Source of the DNA: Candidatus Onthousia faecavium
GTDB taxonomy: Bacteria; Bacillota_I; Bacilli_A; RF39; UBA660
DNA: 37,750 bases
Assembly: GCA_018711135.1 (NCBI GenBank)
Contig: DVIS01000027.1
Coordinates: 1-37,750 of the forward strand
Direction: 5' to 3'
The position numbers and the translations under genes were made by a program. Under the pieces are notes generated by a model, which was given only the letters and a program-made list of their open reading frames with translations, ran no database searches and was not told where the DNA came from. Below are positions 13,795 to 21,024 of the stretch, piece after piece. The first letter of the stretch is position 1. Each line of letters opens with the position of its first letter.

Positions 13795-14745
13795 TTAAAC
13801 TAAAAATAAATAAAGGTAATAAGCTATAAAAATACTGATCATTACGAAACCTTCTTTTTTAGAGATTACTCGCATACTCCTTGAAAAAAAGAATAATACT
13901 AGCGAGGTTAAGAAAACTGCTAATATATCGACAATATTGTAATTAGTTAAAGGAATACCACCATATATAAGAATAGGTAAACCTAAAACAATACAAATAT
14001 TAAAGATATTAGTTCCGATGATATTACCAATTGCCATATCAAACTCTTTCTTATGAGCACTAGTTACCGTCATAATCAACTCTGGTAAACTAGTTCCAAT
14101 TACAATAACCGTCATCGTAATAATCTTTTCACTAATATTTAACTTTCTCGCAATAATTTGTGCATTATCAACAATTAAATTACTACTAATAGATATTGCT
14201 GCTAAAGAAAGAATTAATAAACTAATAATGACAAAAATATTACGATACTTTGGAACTAGCTCCTCCTCTTTATTATTCCCTTTTCGTACTGTTTGAACAA
14301 TATAAAGTATAAACATCATAAATATAGCTATTAAAATAAGTGCATCACTTCGAGAAAAATAATTAGAGGTTAAAGGATTAAATAAACTATCTAACATTAA
14401 AATAGCAAAACTTGTTGTAATAATAAGTAATAATGGCAATTCTTTTTTTATAGTCGTATGTTTAATTCGTAAAGGATTTATAATTGCTCCTAAGCCAATT
14501 ATTAAAAACACATTAACAATACAACTACCAATAACATTAGCAAAAGCTATTGTATCATTATTAGAAGCAATACTACTAAAAGAAATACCAATTTCAGGAG
14601 CAGAGGTCCCAAAAGCTACAATTGTAAGAGCAATAAGTATCTTAGGAACCTTACACTTTAAGGCTAAAGATGAGGCACAATCTACTAAAATTGAGGTTGC
14701 TTTAATAATGACAATAAAACCTAAAATAAGAAAAAATAATTCCAC
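13795..14745 (-). CDS. Calcium/sodium antiporter (CaCA superfamily, YrbG-like)
   Basis: 316 residues, about ten membrane helices in two inverted halves. The two alpha-repeats are clear: ALTIVAFGTSAPEIGIS in the first half and MTVIVIGTSLPELIMTVTS in the second, each followed by a GNIIGTNIFN- or NVIGSCIVN-type helix. Such proteins exchange Ca2+ against Na+ or H+ across the cytoplasmic membrane. The start is GTG at 14745; AGGAGGGG lies 8 nt upstream within the last codons of lepA, so it is co-transcribed with lepA and probably coupled. No terminator is obvious before the next promoter. Confidence 0.9.
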   Translation of the reverse strand: MELFFLILGFIVIIKATSILVDCASSLALKCKVPKILIALTIVAFGTSAPEIGISFSSIASNNDTIAFANVIGSCIVNVFLIIGLGAIINPLRIKHTTIKKELPLLLIITTSFAILMLDSLFNPLTSNYFSRSDALILIAIFMMFILYIVQTVRKGNNKEEELVPKYRNIFVIISLLILSLAAISISSNLIVDNAQIIARKLNISEKIITMTVIVIGTSLPELIMTVTSAHKKEFDMAIGNIIGTNIFNICIVLGLPILIYGGIPLTNYNIVDILAVFLTSLVLFFFSRSMRVISKKEGFVMISIFIAYYLYLFLV

Positions 14746-14750
14746 ACTAT

Positions 14751-16547
14751 TTACCCCTCCTTTGTACTTAAAATAGCCAAAAACGCTTCACTAGGTACCT
14801 CCACACTACCAATTTGTTTCATACGTTTTTTACCTTCTTTTTGTTTCTCTAAAAGTTTTTTCTTTCTCGTTATATCTCCACCATAACATTTTGCTAAAAC
14901 ATCTTTTCTTAATGCTTTTATATCTGTCCTAGCGATTACTTTATTACCAACCGAAGCTTGTACTGGTATTTCAAATAATTGTCTTGGAATAACATCTTTT
15001 AATTTATGAACAATCATCTTACCGCGATTATAAGCAAAATCTTTATGGACAATCACACTTAAAGCATCAACAACCTCACCGTTAAGTAAGATATCTAATT
15101 TAACCAAATCACTCGCTTCATAACCAATTAAATCATAATCAAAGGAAGCATAACCTTTCGTAATAGATTTTAACTTGTCAAAGAAATCATAAACTATTTC
15201 TGCTAAAGGTAATTTATAAATTATACATACTCTATTGTCATCAAGATAAGACATGTTAATAAAGGTACCTCTTTTATCTTGACATAATTCCATTAAAGGG
15301 CCGATATAATCTTTTGGGGTATAGATTTGAGTCTTAACAAATGGCTCTTTTATTTCTTTTATTTTTACTTTAGGAGGCATCTTATTAGGGGCATCAACTA
15401 AGATTACAGTGCCATCAGTTAAAGTTACTTCATATATAACTGAGGGAGTTGTGGCCACTACCTCAATATTAAATTCTCTTTTTATTCTTTCAATTGTAAC
15501 CTCCATATGCAAAAGGCCTAAGAAACCAGTTCGAAAACCAAAACCTAAGGCAACTGATGTTTCTGGTTCAAAAACTAAAGCGGCATCATTTAATTTTAGT
15601 TTCGCTAAAGCTTCTCTCAACTCTTCAAATTGACTAGTTTCAAGAGGGTATAAACCACAGTAAACGACACTCTTTAATTTTTTATATCCAGGTAATGGCT
15701 CTATACTATCTTTCGTTTTATTTAAAGTAATTGTATCCCCAACATGAACATCACTAATACTCTTAATAGAGGCATAAATATACCCTACCTCGCCTGTTGT
15801 TAAATTATCTACTTCTATTTCTTTAGGGGTATTTTTTAAGATTGCCAAAACCTCATAACTAGCTTTACTCTCAAGCATATAAATGATATCACCTTTTTGT
15901 AATTTACCATTAAAAACTCTAACCGCTGTTAAAACACCCCGGTAAGAATCAAAAATACTATCAAAGATTAAGGCTTGTAATGGTTTCATGTTATTGCCTT
16001 TAGGAGCAGGAATTCTTTCAATAATAGCTTGTAACAATTCTTTAATTCCTATACCTGTTTTTGCACTAGTTAAAATAATATCTTCTTTATCAAAGCCTAA
16101 ATTAAGTAACTCTTCTTCTACTCTAGGTATATCAGCACTAGGTAAGTCTATTTTATTTATTACTGGAATAATAGTTAAATTATTATCAAGGGCTAGATAA
16201 AGGTTAGCTAAAGTTTGTGCTTCTATTCCTTGGGTCGCATCAACCACTAAAATTGCTCCTTCACATGAAGCAAGGGATCTATTAACCTCATATGAAAAAT
16301 CAACATGACCTGGTGTATCAATTAAATTTAACAAATAATTTTTATCATTGTATTGATAATTTATGGATACAGCATTTAATTTAATAGTGATGCCCCGTTC
16401 TCTTTCAATATCCATGGAATCAAGAAGCTGATCTTTCATTTCTCTTTTTTCTACCGCTTTAGTCTCTTCTAAAATTCTATCTGCTAATGTGCTTTTACCA
16501 TGATCGATATGGGCTATAATTGAAAAATTACGAATGTTTTCTTGCAT
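14751..16547 (-). CDS. lepA: Elongation factor 4 (LepA), ribosome back-translocating GTPase
   Basis: 598 residues, standard length. G-domain motifs are complete: AHIDHGKST (G1), ERGITI (G2), DTPGHVDF (G3), NKIDL (G4) and TSAKTG (G5), followed by the EF-G-like domains II, III and V, and the LepA-specific C-terminus with [17 protein letters not shown] and [22 protein letters not shown]. It acts on stalled or mistranslocated ribosomes. ATG 16547 follows GGAG. A strong hairpin terminator (16561-16587) ends exactly at that ribosome site. The order rpsT/gpr-spoIIP-yqxA-lepA is the one seen in Bacillus. Confidence 0.97.
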   Translation of the reverse strand: MQENIRNFSIIAHIDHGKSTLADRILEETKAVEKREMKDQLLDSMDIERERGITIKLNAVSINYQYNDKNYLLNLIDTPGHVDFSYEVNRSLASCEGAILVVDATQGIEAQTLANLYLALDNNLTIIPVINKIDLPSADIPRVEEELLNLGFDKEDIILTSAKTGIGIKELLQAIIERIPAPKGNNMKPLQALIFDSIFDSYRGVLTAVRVFNGKLQKGDIIYMLESKASYEVLAILKNTPKEIEVDNLTTGEVGYIYASIKSISDVHVGDTITLNKTKDSIEPLPGYKKLKSVVYCGLYPLETSQFEELREALAKLKLNDAALVFEPETSVALGFGFRTGFLGLLHMEVTIERIKREFNIEVVATTPSVIYEVTLTDGTVILVDAPNKMPPKVKIKEIKEPFVKTQIYTPKDYIGPLMELCQDKRGTFINMSYLDDNRVCIIYKLPLAEIVYDFFDKLKSITKGYASFDYDLIGYEASDLVKLDILLNGEVVDALSVIVHKDFAYNRGKMIVHKLKDVIPRQLFEIPVQASVGNKVIARTDIKALRKDVLAKCYGGDITRKKKLLEKQKEGKKRMKQIGSVEVPSEAFLAILSTKEG

Positions 16548-16560
16548 TTACATCAACTCC

Positions 16561-16587
16561 AAAAAATAGTAACATGTGTTACTATCT
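16561..16587 (-). terminator. Terminator directly before the lepA ribosome binding site
   Basis: Minus-strand perfect 8-bp stem ATAGTAAC / GTTACTAT with loop ACAT, then a T6 run that is immediately followed by GGAG of lepA. It would end the gpr-spoIIP-yqxA transcript, or act as an attenuator for lepA. A separate lepA promoter would have to lie in 16590-16650, where only weak candidates are visible. Confidence 0.75.
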
Positions 16588-16650
16588 TAACATATTTTGT
16601 TATTTATCGTCTATTATCTTTAAAGTGTTTTCTTGTAAATTTTTACATTT

Positions 16651-16974
16651 TTAAGATGAGACAGCTTCATTTAACATTTCAAAGAAAGCATTCATCCCTT
16701 TATTAAAGGTATTTTCAATAAAATAAGAAATATCTAGTCCAAGCCTTGCAATTCCGTTAGTATAATCTGTTTTATCATCTTTAATATAATCTTTTAAAGT
16801 AACATCACGTCCAGCAGCAATGTCTTCTTCATATTCTCTTATTTGTTCTTCTGTAAGCATGTTTTTTTTATTTTGCGTATATTCGTTATAACCATTTAGT
16901 TGCATGAAATAAAGGATAGAAAAAAGAAAAATTAAGATTAGGGCAATTAGTCTTGCTATGTTAGTTTTGGTCAT
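16651..16974 (-). CDS. YqxA-like (DUF3679-type) small protein
   Basis: 107 residues with one N-terminal membrane segment (about 7-24) and an extracytoplasmic remainder that ends in an amphipathic FNKGMNAFFEML helix. Its place between spoIIP and lepA, its length and its topology are those of B. subtilis YqxA, a protein of unknown function; sequence similarity itself is too weak to judge by eye. ATG 16974 has GAGGTGATT upstream and overlaps the end of spoIIP by 14 nt. Confidence 0.6.
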   Translation of the reverse strand: MTKTNIARLIALILIFLFSILYFMQLNGYNEYTQNKKNMLTEEQIREYEEDIAAGRDVTLKDYIKDDKTDYTNGIARLGLDISYFIENTFNKGMNAFFEMLNEAVSS

Positions 16975-17929
16975 TTTTAATCACCTCACTTAACACTTCG
17001 CACACAACTAGCAAAGTCTCGTAAATTTCATCGATTGTATTTTCTGGCCCTCCTAATTCAATTAAAATAGCTCGATTAGAAAAATCTTGATTATAAACTC
17101 CATTGACTCCTGGTCCTTGTTTTTGATAAATACCTTTAGATAGTCCTGGAACTTTTTCATTAATCTTATCAGAAATAAGCGTTGTAAAATCTAAATTTTC
17201 TTGATAATTGGGATTTTCTAATCCAATCAAAAATAAGACTTTGGCATAGTTTTTATCTTCATAGGTTAGAGTTGTTTTATCTTTAGTAAGAGAATCACGA
17301 TGAATATCAATAAAATATTTTAAAGTTGGATTATTAGCTTTCGCTTGTTCCATTAACACTCTACTTGCCTGATAACTGCCAGCATAATTTAATCCAAGAC
17401 TACTCCTAACACTACTAATAGTTGTCTCTTCTATTAAAACCTTAAACCCATCTTTTTCTAGTTCTTCCTTTACAACATAATCGGCTAATTTAACCGTTGG
17501 CATAACACTATATTCCGCAAATGAGGTCGCCTTATATTCCTCGGTATCATGAGAGTTATATAGATATATGGTTGGATTTATCTTTTCATTTTTATTATCT
17601 GTTTTAACTGTTTCTATGCCATTTTCAACGGTATTATTTTCCGTTAATCCTTTATAATTACTATTTAAAAGGGTAAAGGGTTTAGTAAAATCTATATCTA
17701 TTATCTTCGTCATGATCTTATGAAAATAACTGTAGTTATTATGATGACTAACTAAAAAAGCGTTACTATTTTGTGTTAAAAGAGTTAATAATTCTTGATT
17801 TTTAACAGGAAGGTTAATTTTAGCTAAAATTTTTACAGTTACTATTAAAGATGATAAGCATATTAAAAGAATAATGATTAGTTTAATTTTAAATTTCTTT
17901 AGTTTTTTTGCTTTAAATTTTTTTCCCAT
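16961..17929 (-). CDS. spoIIP: Stage II sporulation protein P
   Basis: 322 residues from ATG 17929, chosen because the full Shine-Dalgarno AAGGTGATC precedes it. A basic N-terminus and one membrane anchor (about 17-37) are followed by an extracytoplasmic domain. The amidase core shows IYLYNSHDTEEYK (zinc ligands expected here), KYFIDIHRDS and RAILIELGG. SpoIIP is an N-acetylmuramoyl-L-alanine amidase and endopeptidase that, with SpoIID and SpoIIM, thins septal peptidoglycan and drives engulfment of the forespore. It lies 52 nt after gpr. B. subtilis SpoIIP has HTHxxESY at the first motif, so the sequence is somewhat divergent there. Confidence 0.92.
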   Translation of the reverse strand: MGKKFKAKKLKKFKIKLIIILLICLSSLIVTVKILAKINLPVKNQELLTLLTQNSNAFLVSHHNNYSYFHKIMTKIIDIDFTKPFTLLNSNYKGLTENNTVENGIETVKTDNKNEKINPTIYLYNSHDTEEYKATSFAEYSVMPTVKLADYVVKEELEKDGFKVLIEETTISSVRSSLGLNYAGSYQASRVLMEQAKANNPTLKYFIDIHRDSLTKDKTTLTYEDKNYAKVLFLIGLENPNYQENLDFTTLISDKINEKVPGLSKGIYQKQGPGVNGVYNQDFSNRAILIELGGPENTIDEIYETLLVVCEVLSEVIKNDQN

Positions 17930-17981
17930 AAAGATCACCTTATTATTATTTTAAAGGCTATCTTCTTAAAATTCTGTCGAA

Positions 17982-18998
17982 TTAATTTAACTCTAAACTT
18001 TTATTTATTCCTACAGCAAGTAATTTACTTAACTGTTCAATCACATAATCTATTTCTTTAGGTGTTACTAATAAATTATATCCTAAAGGAGTTAACACTT
18101 CACTTATTAAAGTCTTAATTTCTTCATCGTTAAGATTACCTATCAAACCCATAACCTCTTTTTTTTCCTCTTTACTTAATGTCTTATCGTGATTTTTATA
18201 ATTACGATTTTCTGGTAAGACTAGTTTTAAAGCTTTATTATTGGCATTTTCTTTTTCATAACTAAAATGTCTAAACATATAATTAATCGTATTACTAACT
18301 ATCGTTGTCGCATCAACTACAGTTGGTACCCCAATAGCGATAACTGGAATATTAAGTGAAGATTCATTAATAGCAAAGCGATTATTTAAAAGCCCACTCC
18401 CAGGAGTAATACCTGTATTAGTTATCTGAATAGTTTTATTAATTCTCTCTAAACTAGAAGCTGCTAAAGCATCTATAACAATTAAGAAATCTGGTTTTGT
18501 CTTTTCTATAACTCCTTCAATTATTTCTTTAGTTTCAATTCCCGTTGTCCCCATAACTCCAGGACTAAGTGATGATATTACTCGGTATTTCTCATCTAAA
18601 GCAAGTCCTACCTCTATTATTTGTCTTGTTATTTTAACGCCTTCAACAGTAAGTGGACCTAAAGCATCGGGAGTAGCCTTTCTGTTACCTAAGCCTACAA
18701 TTAAGCATGAATAACTATTTTTTACCTCTGTAAGTTTTAACATCTCTTTAAGTTCTCTAATCAAGACATCCAACACCTTATTAAAGTTTCCTTCATCTGT
18801 AACATCATCAAAGTAAATAGTTTTATAAACTCCCGCCTCTTTCTCTATTATTTTTGCATCATCTGATGATAATGTTACAGTTTCTACTTTAATATTATTA
18901 TAACTTTTAACCTCTTTCTTTATATTATTATTACTATCTATATGTTCACTTATTAAATCTGTTCTAAGTCTATATTTATTTAAATCTATCTCATGCAT
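17982..18998 (-). CDS. gpr: Germination protease GPR
   Basis: 338 residues from ATG 18998, which has GGTGAT upstream; a longer reading frame from 19025 lacks a ribosome site. GPR degrades small acid-soluble spore proteins early in germination and is made as a zymogen with a short N-terminal pro-sequence. Family blocks are visible: LIVGLGNRKATPDALGPL, VMGTTGIETKEII, IDALAASSLERINKTIQ, TGITPGSGLLNNR and IAIGVPTVVDATTI. The upstream CATACTA (19071-19077, minus strand) fits a sigma-G -10, but no matching -35 is at the right distance. It is divergent from rpsT and heads the gpr-spoIIP-yqxA unit. Confidence 0.95.
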   Translation of the reverse strand: MHEIDLNKYRLRTDLISEHIDSNNNIKKEVKSYNNIKVETVTLSSDDAKIIEKEAGVYKTIYFDDVTDEGNFNKVLDVLIRELKEMLKLTEVKNSYSCLIVGLGNRKATPDALGPLTVEGVKITRQIIEVGLALDEKYRVISSLSPGVMGTTGIETKEIIEGVIEKTKPDFLIVIDALAASSLERINKTIQITNTGITPGSGLLNNRFAINESSLNIPVIAIGVPTVVDATTIVSNTINYMFRHFSYEKENANNKALKLVLPENRNYKNHDKTLSKEEKKEVMGLIGNLNDEEIKTLISEVLTPLGYNLLVTPKEIDYVIEQLSKLLAVGINKSLELN

Positions 18999-19041
18999 AT
19001 TAATCACCAGTAATATTGTTGACAAGTTTTTAGAAAAATAT

Positions 19042-19070
19042 TTGCAAAAACACTAAATATTTGGTAGAAT
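19042..19070 (+). promoter_or_regulatory. Promoter of rpsT
   Basis: TTGCAA (19042-19047) and TAGAAT (19065-19070) with 17 bp spacing, about 30 nt before the rpsT start codon. Confidence 0.65.
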
Positions 19071-19101
19071 TAGTATGTTTAACAAAAGAGAGGTGAAAAA
19101 C

Positions 19102-19365
19102 ATGCCAAATATTACAAGTGCTAAAAAAAGAGTGCGTAGTAATGCAAGAAAAGCTGAGGTTAATACTTTAGTTAGATCAAGTATGAGAACAGCTGTTAAA
19201 AATGTTGAAAAAACAGTTACTGCTGGTACTAAAGAAGAAGCTAGTAACAAATTAAACATTGCATTACAAAGAATTGATAAAGCTTGTAACAGTGGACTTG
19301 TTCATAAGAACAAAGCTGCTAGATTAAAATCAAGACTTACAAAAGCCGTAAATAGCATGGAATAA
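19102..19365 (+). CDS. rpsT: 30S ribosomal protein S20
   Basis: 87 residues from ATG 19102, chosen because GAGAGGTG stands at the right distance; the ATG at 19075 is upstream of that site. Highly basic and helical, with MPNITSAKKRVR, VRSSMRTAVKN and IDKACNSGLVHKNKAARLKSRL, all typical of S20, which binds 16S rRNA early in assembly of the small subunit. It is monocistronic with its own promoter and a strong terminator, and lies divergent to gpr as in Bacillus. Confidence 0.97.
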   Translation: MPNITSAKKRVRSNARKAEVNTLVRSSMRTAVKNVEKTVTAGTKEEASNKLNIALQRIDKACNSGLVHKNKAARLKSRLTKAVNSME

Positions 19366-19369
19366 GAAA

Positions 19370-19406
19370 AAGAAATGTGGATAGTGTACACGCACATTTC
19401 TTTTTT
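19370..19406. terminator. Bidirectional terminator between rpsT and the TasA-like gene
   Basis: 10-bp perfect stem AAGAAATGTG / CACATTTCTT with T6 on the plus strand and a T-rich tract on the minus strand. It serves convergent rpsT and 19409-20674. Confidence 0.9.
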
Positions 19407-19408
19407 AT

Positions 19409-20674
19409 TTATCCTAATGTCAGAACGAAAGGATCTGTTTTAGTTCCTGTTCCTGTTACTATTTGTACGTTAGATTTTAGATTTAGTGATGGCCGCACAC
19501 CGAAAGCATTGGTCGAACTATTACCGATCACACTGCCGTTGTAGTGCACCCACCGAACGCTCGACCAAGAATAAGGCGTGATACACCACCAATAAAGTCC
19601 ATTATTTAAATAGCCATTGCTATAAGTTGTTCCACTATAACTCATTGTATATTCATAAATATTTAATAAACCTACTGGATCTGTTACCATTGTTGTTTCA
19701 GCTGGCTTCGTTGTAGCAGTTGTCTCTGTAGCATTCCACACACTATCTAACTTAATAAAATTCTCATAATCTCTTAAATTTCCTAAGAAACCATCTACAC
19801 TTGTATCATTCAACCATTCTTCCATATAACTACCTTCAAAAGCAGTATTAGCAAATGCATTATATGGAATTATACTTATATTCCACTGAGTTACTAATTT
19901 AACACTATTATCATCTGGATCTATTGACACTGCTCTCCATAATTTACCACTATACCAGATATAGTTATTTGGATCTTCCCCTGTTATAAATGTTTGATCT
20001 GGATCTGTTGTATTTATTGCTCCATTTTCTCCTACTCCTGCTAGTAATTTTTCAGCAGCAGTCGGTAATATATCTTCAGGATTACCATCTTTACCATAAA
20101 CGTTTATCTTGACACTAAACTCTAAACCTCCTCCGTCTCCTTGAGGATTATATTCTTCTGTTACATACATTCTAAGACGATAGTTATTAGTTTCACTTGA
20201 ATTCATACTACTAGCATATAAACTCATTTCTCCTGATGGTCTTCCGGCTTCACTTTCTTCATTATATGTCTCTGGACTCATTAACTCTTCTTCTGTACCA
20301 TCCTCAGTTATTCTTGTTAAGTATAACTTAATATTAGACCCATCTATCTTTCTATCACTTGTAGTAACATCTTTAGCACTTATTTCATAGTTAATATTAA
20401 CATTACCAGTTATGCTACTTGAAATAGTAAAATCAAAGTACTCTCCTTCTTTTAATCTTACTGTACCTGTTTTATCTGTTGTTGGTAGTGCTCCATCCAT
20501 CGTAATGATATTATCACTTTCGGTATAAGTCATCGTAATTGCACCTGTTGTTATACTATTAACAGTCTGACCTGTTCCTGTATAACTGAATGCGGCATAA
20601 CTTACTCCTATTACTGCTACAATCATTATCAATATTAAACCCAAAACTATTACTTTTTCTTTCTTTTTCTCCAT
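19409..20674 (-). CDS. TasA-like surface protein with C-terminal FGE/C-type-lectin-like domain and a variable block
   Basis: 421 residues. N-terminal signal/membrane segment (about 8-28, ending SYAAFSYTG) and a TasA/camelysin-like beta domain (about 30-185: VNSITTGAITMTYTES, KEGEYFDFTI, NVNINYEISA). A second domain (about 215-421) has NYIWYSGKLWRAVSI, MEEWLNDTSVDGFLGNL, WWCITPYSWSSVRWV and GVRPSLNLKSNVQIV, like the DUF6273/formylglycine-generating-enzyme or C-type-lectin fold used by many gut Firmicutes. Residues 369-394 are a GC-rich, hypervariable block (see 19493-19570). Probably exported and wall-displayed for binding; the ligand is unknown. ATG 20674 has GAGGAG upstream. It has a repeated leader with terminator and palindrome, and paralogues at both window ends. 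No SipW-like peptidase is present here. Confidence 0.8.
   Translation of the reverse strand: MEKKKEKVIVLGLILIMIVAVIGVSYAAFSYTGTGQTVNSITTGAITMTYTESDNIITMDGALPTTDKTGTVRLKEGEYFDFTISSSITGNVNINYEISAKDVTTSDRKIDGSNIKLYLTRITEDGTEEELMSPETYNEESEAGRPSGEMSLYASSMNSSETNNYRLRMYVTEEYNPQGDGGGLEFSVKINVYGKDGNPEDILPTAAEKLLAGVGENGAINTTDPDQTFITGEDPNNYIWYSGKLWRAVSIDPDDNSVKLVTQWNISIIPYNAFANTAFEGSYMEEWLNDTSVDGFLGNLRDYENFIKLDSVWNATETTATTKPAETTMVTDPVGLLNIYEYTMSYSGTTYSNGYLNNGLYWWCITPYSWSSVRWVHYNGSVIGNSSTNAFGVRPSLNLKSNVQIVTGTGTKTDPFVLTLG
19493..19570 (-). other. Hypervariable 26-codon block (variable region A)
   Basis: Codons for residues 369-394. By hand count 43 of 78 bases are G or C and none of the 26 third codon positions is A, while flanking codons are A/T-ending. 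Compared with block B (37400-37477) the length is equal, a framework of V, R, V, Y, G, N, S, A is shared, and about half the positions differ (W/S, S/Y, W/N, H/Y, N/D, S/I, I/Y, G/Y, F/N). The 3' flank is nearly identical in both. This is the pattern of a diversified ligand-binding surface. Confidence 0.65.
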
Positions 20675-20718
20675 GACTACTCCTCTTTCTATTATCAGTT
20701 ATTTTGACATTAGTTATA

Positions 20719-20769
20719 ATTATACTACACCCTATTTTTTTAGTTTTTATACCCTGGTTATATAACCAG
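20719..20769 (-). promoter_or_regulatory. Palindrome and probable promoter of the TasA/lectin-like gene (copy 2)
   Basis: Perfect 16-bp palindrome CTGGTTATATAACCAG (20754-20769) and, 29 bp downstream on the minus strand, TATAAT (20719-20724). No good -35 is present, which suits activation by a factor bound at the palindrome. Copy 1 (247-262) has the same layout. Confidence 0.5.
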
Positions 20770-20781
20770 TTTACGCATCAC

Positions 20782-20813
20782 AAAAAAGAACAGAATACTC
20801 CTATCCTGCTCTT
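20782..20813 (-). terminator. Intrinsic terminator in the leader (copy 2)
   Basis: Minus-strand 11-bp stem AAGAGCAGGAT / ATTCTGTTCTT with loop AGGAGT and T6. It is almost identical to 273-305. It either ends the upstream ABC exporter/leader transcript or attenuates the TasA-like gene. Confidence 0.75.
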
Positions 20814-20902
20814 ATTCCATGATTAAAGAAAGTACTTAAGCTTCTAAAGTGCCCACCCCAGGTAACCATTTGTAAACGGGCATTAGTATAAATTTGGTAC
20901 AC
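20801..20902 (-). CDS. Leader peptide frame homologous to 293-397 (copy 2), start uncertain
   Basis: The frame carries VTWGGHF ... TFFNHGIRAG and stops at TAG in the same terminator loop as copy 1. The usual-codon start would be GTG 20902 (33 residues), but its position overlaps the only ribosome-like site AAAGGTG; an ATT 9 nt further would be correctly spaced, and ATG 20869 has no site. It may be translated weakly, be coupled to the short ORF 20883-20942, or be a decaying copy. Part of the 350-nt gene-free stretch 20675-21024. Confidence 0.35.
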   Translation of the reverse strand: MYQIYTNARLQMVTWGGHFRSLSTFFNHGIRAG

Positions 20903-20942
20903 CTTTTTTTAGAGGGTATACCATCATATTTATTCTCTTCAT
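20883..20942 (-). CDS. Possible 19-residue leader ORF
   Basis: ATG 20942 has GGGAG 8 nt upstream and the frame runs 19 codons (MKRINMMVYPLKKGVPNLY) to TAA. It spans a hairpin GGTATACC / GGTGTACC (20896-20921) that partly hides the AAAGGTG before the next leader frame, a layout like translational attenuators. Copy 1 has no equivalent, so it may be chance. Confidence 0.3.
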   Translation of the reverse strand: MKRINMMVYPLKKGVPNLY

Positions 20943-21024
20943 CTTAATTACTCCCTTCATTACTTTCTTTTTATCTTTATACTTATTCTATCATAGTAAA
21001 CTTATTGTTATCTATCGCTTAATT

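Noticed and set aside
20820-20900. c-di-GMP-I riboswitch, because of a GGTTACC next to GGGGTGGG in the leader
   Set aside because: The remaining conserved parts (CGCAAAG-type loop, GCC pairing, GGUAG) are absent and copy 1 does not keep GGTTACC.
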